Shown here one piece after another: positions 6,764 through 10,189 of a stretch of DNA of 10,189 nt. The translations under genes and the position numbers were made by a program. Each line of letters begins with the position of its first letter. Position 1 is the first letter of the stretch. The notes under the pieces are model-generated. The model made no database searches. It was not told the DNA's origin and saw only the letters and a list, made by a program, of their open reading frames with translations. This DNA is from CAZIHO01 sp964538875 (GTDB lineage Bacteria; Pseudomonadota; Gammaproteobacteria; Chromatiales; Chromatiaceae), in the NCBI GenBank assembly GCA_964538875.1, contig CAZIHO010000117.1, forward strand, positions 1-10,189, read 5' to 3'.

Positions 6764-7756
6764 TCAGACGCCGTCCGCTTTGGCCGCGCTGGCCTGTTCG
6801 AAATGCTCATAGGCATGCACGATGCGCTGCACCAACTCGTGGCGCACCACGTCCCGGGCGTTGAAAAAAGTAAAGCTGATACCCTCGACCCGCCCCAGCA
6901 CCTCGATGGCATGGCGCAACCCGGATGGCTGGCCCCTGGGGAGGTCCACCTGGGTCACGTCGCCGGTGACCACCGCCGTGGAGCCGAAACCGATCCGAGT
7001 CAGAAACATTTTCATCTGCTCCGGGGTGGTGTTTTGCGCCTCGTCCAGGATGATGAAGGAGTCGTTCAGGGTGCGTCCGCGCATATAGGCCAGAGGCGCC
7101 AACTCAATGACGTTGCGTTCGATGAGCTTGGCCACCTTCTCGAAGCCCAGCATCTCGTACAGGGCGTCGTACAGGGGCCGCAGGTAGGGGTCGATCTTTT
7201 GAGCCAGGTCGCCGGGCAAAAAGCCCAGCCGTTCCCCCGCCTCCACCGCCGGCCGCACCAGCACTAGGCGCCGTACCCGGTCCCGGTCCAGGGCGTCAAC
7301 GGCGCAGGCCACCGCCAGAAAGGTCTTGCCGGTACCCGCCGGACCCACGCCGAAGTTGATGTCGTGGCTGGCGATCTTGCGAATATATTCCTGCTGATTG
7401 GGCCCCCGGGGCCGGATGGGGCCGCGCCGGGTCTGGATCACCGCCTCGGGCACCCCGGCTTGGGGGGCGTCCAACAGGGCTTCGATGCCGGATTCCTGCA
7501 ACAGCAGATGCACCCGTTCCGGTGTCAGCAGTTCCTGTTCGGTCTGGGCGAACATGGACTTGAGCAACTCGGCGCCCGCTCGCACCCCCTCATGGGGTCC
7601 GATCAGCCGGAACTGGTGGCCCCGATTGTTGATTTCGATGCCCAGGCGCCGCTCCACCTGGCGCAAATGGCGGTCTAGCTGGCCGCACAGATTGGCCAGC
7701 CGGGCGTTGTCCTGGGGCTCCAGCACCAAATCATAATTTTCGGGTTGGGTGGACAA
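6764..7756 (-). CDS. ybeZ: PhoH-like ATPase YbeZ
   Basis: Cytoplasmic P-loop ATPase of 330 residues of the PhoH family, known as a partner of YbeY in RNA metabolism. An N-terminal small domain (about 8-100; LEPQDNARLANLCG, VERRLGIEINNRG) precedes the ATPase core. Walker A is GPAGTGKT (138-145) and Walker B is FIILDE (234-239), followed by AQNTTPEQMKMFLTRIGF. Both are intact and the protein closely resembles E. coli YbeZ. The start codon is TTG at 7756, only five bases after the miaB stop. No good Shine-Dalgarno site is visible beyond a GGAG about 13 bases upstream, so translation probably depends on coupling to miaB. The stop is one base before the ybeY GTG. Confidence 0.94.
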   Translation of the reverse strand: MSTQPENYDLVLEPQDNARLANLCGQLDRHLRQVERRLGIEINNRGHQFRLIGPHEGVRAGAELLKSMFAQTEQELLTPERVHLLLQESGIEALLDAPQAGVPEAVIQTRRGPIRPRGPNQQEYIRKIASHDINFGVGPAGTGKTFLAVACAVDALDRDRVRRLVLVRPAVEAGERLGFLPGDLAQKIDPYLRPLYDALYEMLGFEKVAKLIERNVIELAPLAYMRGRTLNDSFIILDEAQNTTPEQMKMFLTRIGFGSTAVVTGDVTQVDLPRGQPSGLRHAIEVLGRVEGISFTFFNARDVVRHELVQRIVHAYEHFEQASAAKADGV

Positions 7757-7761
7757 GGCAG

Positions 7762-9102
7762 TTAGGCGGCTCCGGCCAGGGACTCGGCGAGTACGCCCCG
7801 TAAGGAATTGGGCAGCGCCTCGCTGATGCGCAGATCCACGAATTGGCCGATCAGGGACTCCGGACCGGAAAAGTTGACCACCCGGTTATTCTCGGTGCGA
7901 CCCGCCAGTTGGCGCGGGTCCTTACGGGCATGACGTTCCACCAGCACCCGGCACAGGCTACCCACCATGGCCTGGCTGATGGCCATGGCCTGGTGGTCGA
8001 TCAGTTCCTGGAGCCGGGCCAGCCGCGCCTGCTTTTGCTCCAGGGGCAGATCGTCCGGCATGTCCGCCGCCGGGGTGCCGGGGCGGGGGCTGTAGATGAA
8101 GCTAAAAGAATGATCGAATCCCACACTCCGAATCAGTTCCAGGGTGTCCTCGAAATCCGCCTCAGTTTCACCGGGAAAGCCGACGATGAAGTCCGACGAC
8201 AAACTGATACCCGGCCGCGCCCGCCGCAAGCGGCGAATCTTGGCCTTGTACTCCAGCGCCGTGTGGCCCCGCTTCATCCGCGCCAACACCCGGTCCGCGC
8301 CACTCTGCACCGGCAGATGCAAATGGCTGACCAGTTCCGGCACTTCGGCGAAGGTGTCGATGAGGGCGTCCGACATTTCCATGGGGTGGGAGGTGGTGAA
8401 GCGAATCCGGCCTATGCCGTCCACCGCCGCCACGTAGCGAATCAGCAACGCCAGATCGGCGATGCCGCCATCCGCCATGATGCCCCGGTAGGCGTTCACG
8501 TTCTGGCCAAGCAAATTCACCTCCCGCACACCCTGCTCGGCCAGGGCCGCCACCTCCGCGATCACATCGTCAAACGGCCGGCTGATTTCCTCACCCCGGG
8601 TATAGGGCACCACGCAATAGGCGCAATACTTGGAGCAACCCTCCATCACCGACACGAACGCGGTGGGTCCCTCGGCGCGGGGCTCCGGCAGCCGGTCGAA
8701 TTTCTCAATTTCCGGGAAGGACACGTCCACCACCGGCTGGCCCAGCCGCCGAGCTTCCAGCAATTCGGGCAGCCGGTGCAGGGTCTGGGGGCCGAACACC
8801 AAATCCACGAACGGCGCCCGGGTCCGAATCGCCTCCCCCTCCTGGCTGGCCACGCACCCGCCCACGCCGATCACCAGGTCCGGGTTACGTTTCTTCCAGG
8901 GCCGCCAGCGGCCCAGTTGCGAAAACACCTTCTCTTGGGCCTTTTCCCGGATCGAGCAGGTATTGAGCAGCAACACGTCCGCCAATTCCGGCTGATCGGT
9001 CAACTCCAAGCCATGGGACTCCCGCAGCACGTCCGCCATCTTGGCGGAATCGTACTCGTTCATCTGGCAACCAAAGGTTTTGATATACAACTTGCGGGAC
9101 AT
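7762..9102 (-). CDS. miaB: tRNA-2-methylthio-N6-isopentenyladenosine synthase MiaB
   Basis: Radical-SAM methylthiotransferase of 446 residues that converts i6A37 to ms2i6A37 in tRNAs reading UNN codons. The N-terminal domain binds an auxiliary [4Fe-4S] cluster through Cys12 (TFGCQMNEYDS), Cys49 (NTCSIREKA) and Cys83 (GVGGCVAS). The radical-SAM CxxxCxxC is Cys156, Cys160 and Cys163 in MEGCSKYCAYC. A C-terminal TRAM domain (about 380-440) provides tRNA binding. All six cysteines have the spacing of the E. coli enzyme. The start is ATG at 9102, fixed by the canonical N-terminus KLYIKTFGCQMN; no clear ribosome binding site precedes it. It is the first core gene of the miaB-ybeZ-ybeY-lnt operon; a DUF599 gene lies 78 bases upstream on the same strand. 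Confidence 0.96.
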   Translation of the reverse strand: MSRKLYIKTFGCQMNEYDSAKMADVLRESHGLELTDQPELADVLLLNTCSIREKAQEKVFSQLGRWRPWKKRNPDLVIGVGGCVASQEGEAIRTRAPFVDLVFGPQTLHRLPELLEARRLGQPVVDVSFPEIEKFDRLPEPRAEGPTAFVSVMEGCSKYCAYCVVPYTRGEEISRPFDDVIAEVAALAEQGVREVNLLGQNVNAYRGIMADGGIADLALLIRYVAAVDGIGRIRFTTSHPMEMSDALIDTFAEVPELVSHLHLPVQSGADRVLARMKRGHTALEYKAKIRRLRRARPGISLSSDFIVGFPGETEADFEDTLELIRSVGFDHSFSFIYSPRPGTPAADMPDDLPLEQKQARLARLQELIDHQAMAISQAMVGSLCRVLVERHARKDPRQLAGRTENNRVVNFSGPESLIGQFVDLRISEALPNSLRGVLAESLAGAA

Positions 9103-9121
9103 GGGTCTGGGGGCGCTAGGC

Positions 9122-9142
9122 GGTAAAAATTATTATTTTACC
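9122..9142. repeat. AT-rich hairpin between the DUF599 gene and miaB
   Basis: GGTAAAA and TTTTACC form a perfect 7-base stem around an ATTATTA loop, the only AT-rich patch in the 78-base gap. Read on the minus strand it ends in ACCGCC rather than T's, so it is not a classic terminator. The TAAAAT and TAATAAT words could serve as a -10 element for miaB, 20-40 bases from its start, but no matching -35 box is seen. Confidence 0.4.
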
Positions 9143-9180
9143 AAGGGCGGCGCCGGATGGGCGGCGTCGGTGCCGGCCAG

Positions 9181-9837
9181 CTAGTCCACATGATCCAGCC
9201 GGTGCAGGACCAATACCAAACCGAGGGTGGCGAGGACCAGCAGCATCGGCCCAAACAGCCAAAACACCAGGGGCACGGCGAACAAAAAGGCCCGCATCCC
9301 GATGGAGAAATGCCAGCCCGCCTGATTCAAGCGCTTGGCCACGCTGGCGATACCCAGCGCCGGATGCACCGCCGACTCCGGGATATTCACCATGAACACC
9401 ACCTGATTGGCCAGCCGCACCGCCATGGTGAAGGCGAAAAAGGCCACGATGAACGCCAATAACAGGCACAACACCTTGATGATCCAAAGTTCCGCCGCGT
9501 GGGAACCCAACTGATTGAGCAAATGCCAACTGCGGCCGATGTTTTCCGCCTGCCCGGACAGGGTCAGGGTGCCGATGATCAGCAGGGTGGCGGTAGAAGC
9601 CATGAGGGAGGCACCCATGAGGAAATTCCGCAGGGTTTGCACCGCCATCACGTCCTTGCCCGGCTGGGTCATGACCGACTCCACCCATTGGGCACGGGCG
9701 ATTTCATTGATGCCATGGATACTGGAGGTGGGATCTTTCCGCACTCGAAGCCATAACAACAAATAGTAGCCCGCGACCAGCAGGATACTCACCAGCAAGG
9801 CCGCGCCATCGGGTCCGACTTCCTTGAGCCAGTTCAT
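9181..9837 (-). CDS. DUF599 family integral membrane protein
   Basis: Membrane protein of 218 residues with about four hydrophobic segments (roughly 10-30, 73-93, 117-139 and 182-211). The central signature AVQTLRNFLMGASLMASTAT (65-84) and RLANQVVFMVN (141-151) are typical of the DUF599 family, whose function is unknown. Basic residues after the first helix (LRVRKD) suggest a cytoplasmic loop there. There is no signal peptide or recognisable catalytic motif. The start is ATG at 9837; a GGAA lies about 11 bases upstream, a poor ribosome binding site. The gene is on the same strand as miaB and ends 78 bases before it, so read-through is possible, but an operonic link to tRNA or ribosome maturation is not established. 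Confidence 0.83.
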   Translation of the reverse strand: MNWLKEVGPDGAALLVSILLVAGYYLLLWLRVRKDPTSSIHGINEIARAQWVESVMTQPGKDVMAVQTLRNFLMGASLMASTATLLIIGTLTLSGQAENIGRSWHLLNQLGSHAAELWIIKVLCLLLAFIVAFFAFTMAVRLANQVVFMVNIPESAVHPALGIASVAKRLNQAGWHFSIGMRAFLFAVPLVFWLFGPMLLVLATLGLVLVLHRLDHVD

Positions 9838-10040
9838 ATTTGATGCGGTTTCCGGGAAATACGGAGGGCGGTGGTCATGATCCCGGCACCAAGTCTGGGG
9901 GATAGCGCGGGTCCACGACCGCGCGGCGGATGCGAAGAACCACCTCTAGCAGGCGGAGCCCTCCGCTTTGAGCTGGAACGGGTTGCTGCACCCTAGCGCC
10001 TCCGGTTAGTGGCAATTGCGCCAAGACTTCGGTCATTTAG
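9838..10040. other. Gene-free stretch upstream of the DUF599 gene
   Basis: No convincing coding frame on either strand. Two short hairpins are visible: GCGCG..GTC-CAC-GAC-CGCGC (9905-9924, one bulged base) and a perfect GCGGAG-CC-CTCCGC (9953-9966). The promoter of the minus-strand DUF599 gene should lie here, but I see no -35/-10 pair good enough to mark. Confidence 0.5.
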
Positions 10041-10159
10041 CAGGCCGTTGAAAAACGCCCCTGGGCCTTCGGCTTTTGGCGCCCCAGAGTCGAGCAATAA
10101 AGCCATTTTATTGGCTTCGAGGCCCAGTGATCATTGAATTCGGCTTTTTCAGGGGACAG
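10041..10159. mobile_element. MITE-like nested inverted repeat or insertion-sequence end remnant
   Basis: The ends form imperfect inverted repeats of about 19 bases: CAGGCCGTTGAAAAACGCC at the left, and CTGTCCCCTGAAAAAGCC reading inward from 10159 (four mismatches, one gap). Inside, CTGGGCCTTCG (10061-10071) mirrors CGAGGCCCAG (10118-10127) with one bulged base, and CAATAAA/TTTATTG (10095-10101 and 10107-10113) form a perfect central stem. The GTTGAAAAA-type end is common among bacterial insertion sequences. No transposase frame is present within the window. A clear target-site duplication is not seen (at best a 2-base AG). It could instead be a large intergenic hairpin or terminator. Confidence 0.45.
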
Positions 10160-10189
10160 AGCGCTGGATTGCCGGTTTTCGCGCAATCC

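Noticed and set aside
6334..7267. Plus-strand frames opposite ybeY and ybeZ
   Set aside because: They mirror strongly conserved genes with complete motifs on the minus strand and read as low-complexity shadow protein.
7843..9126. A 427-codon open frame on the plus strand opposite miaB
   Set aside because: It is a shadow of the miaB frame in GC-rich DNA: histidine-, glutamine- and arginine-rich with no domain signature, while miaB on the other strand has every catalytic residue.

Overview
The window looks like a GC-rich gammaproteobacterial chromosome. The evidence is a miaB-ybeZ-ybeY-lnt block in the classic gammaproteobacterial order, a PdhR-type regulator of the family's usual length, and a sulfide:quinone oxidoreductase. 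Together these suggest a free-living bacterium able to oxidise sulfide, perhaps a methanotroph or sulfur oxidiser. The genus cannot be fixed from the sequence alone.

Left part, plus strand (1-2543). A GntR/FadR-family regulator resembling PdhR and LldR lies at 190-954. It is preceded by a near-consensus sigma70 promoter (133-161), with a TGGT-N3-ACCA palindrome on the expected transcription start. This arrangement suggests autorepression. A SAM-dependent methyltransferase with a family-specific regulatory domain follows (1032-2543, TTG start); its substrate is unknown.

Middle, plus strand (2544-4740). A gene-free stretch of about 490 bases contains competing hairpins, a T-rich tract and an A/T palindrome that touches a strong ribosome binding site. 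It leads into sqr (3036-4499), a flavoprotein that oxidises sulfide and reduces quinone. A 50-residue unrecognised gene with its own strong ribosome binding site follows 48 bases later (4548-4700), probably in the same operon. A GC-rich hairpin at 4709-4736 separates this unit from the convergent minus-strand genes.

Right part, minus strand (9837 down to 4770). In transcription order: a DUF599 membrane protein, miaB (tRNA methylthiolation), ybeZ (PhoH-like ATPase), ybeY (endoribonuclease for rRNA maturation) and lnt (apolipoprotein N-acyltransferase). From miaB to lnt the genes are nearly contiguous or overlap, so they form an operon. The ybeX/corC gene that lies between ybeY and lnt in E. 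coli is absent.

Right edge (9838-10189). No gene is seen. The last 150 bases hold a compact nested inverted repeat (10041-10159) that looks like a miniature transposable element or the remains of an insertion-sequence end. No rRNA, tRNA or CRISPR array was seen. The most attractive unexplained item is the small gene paired with sqr, followed by the regulator's operator and the right-edge inverted repeat.
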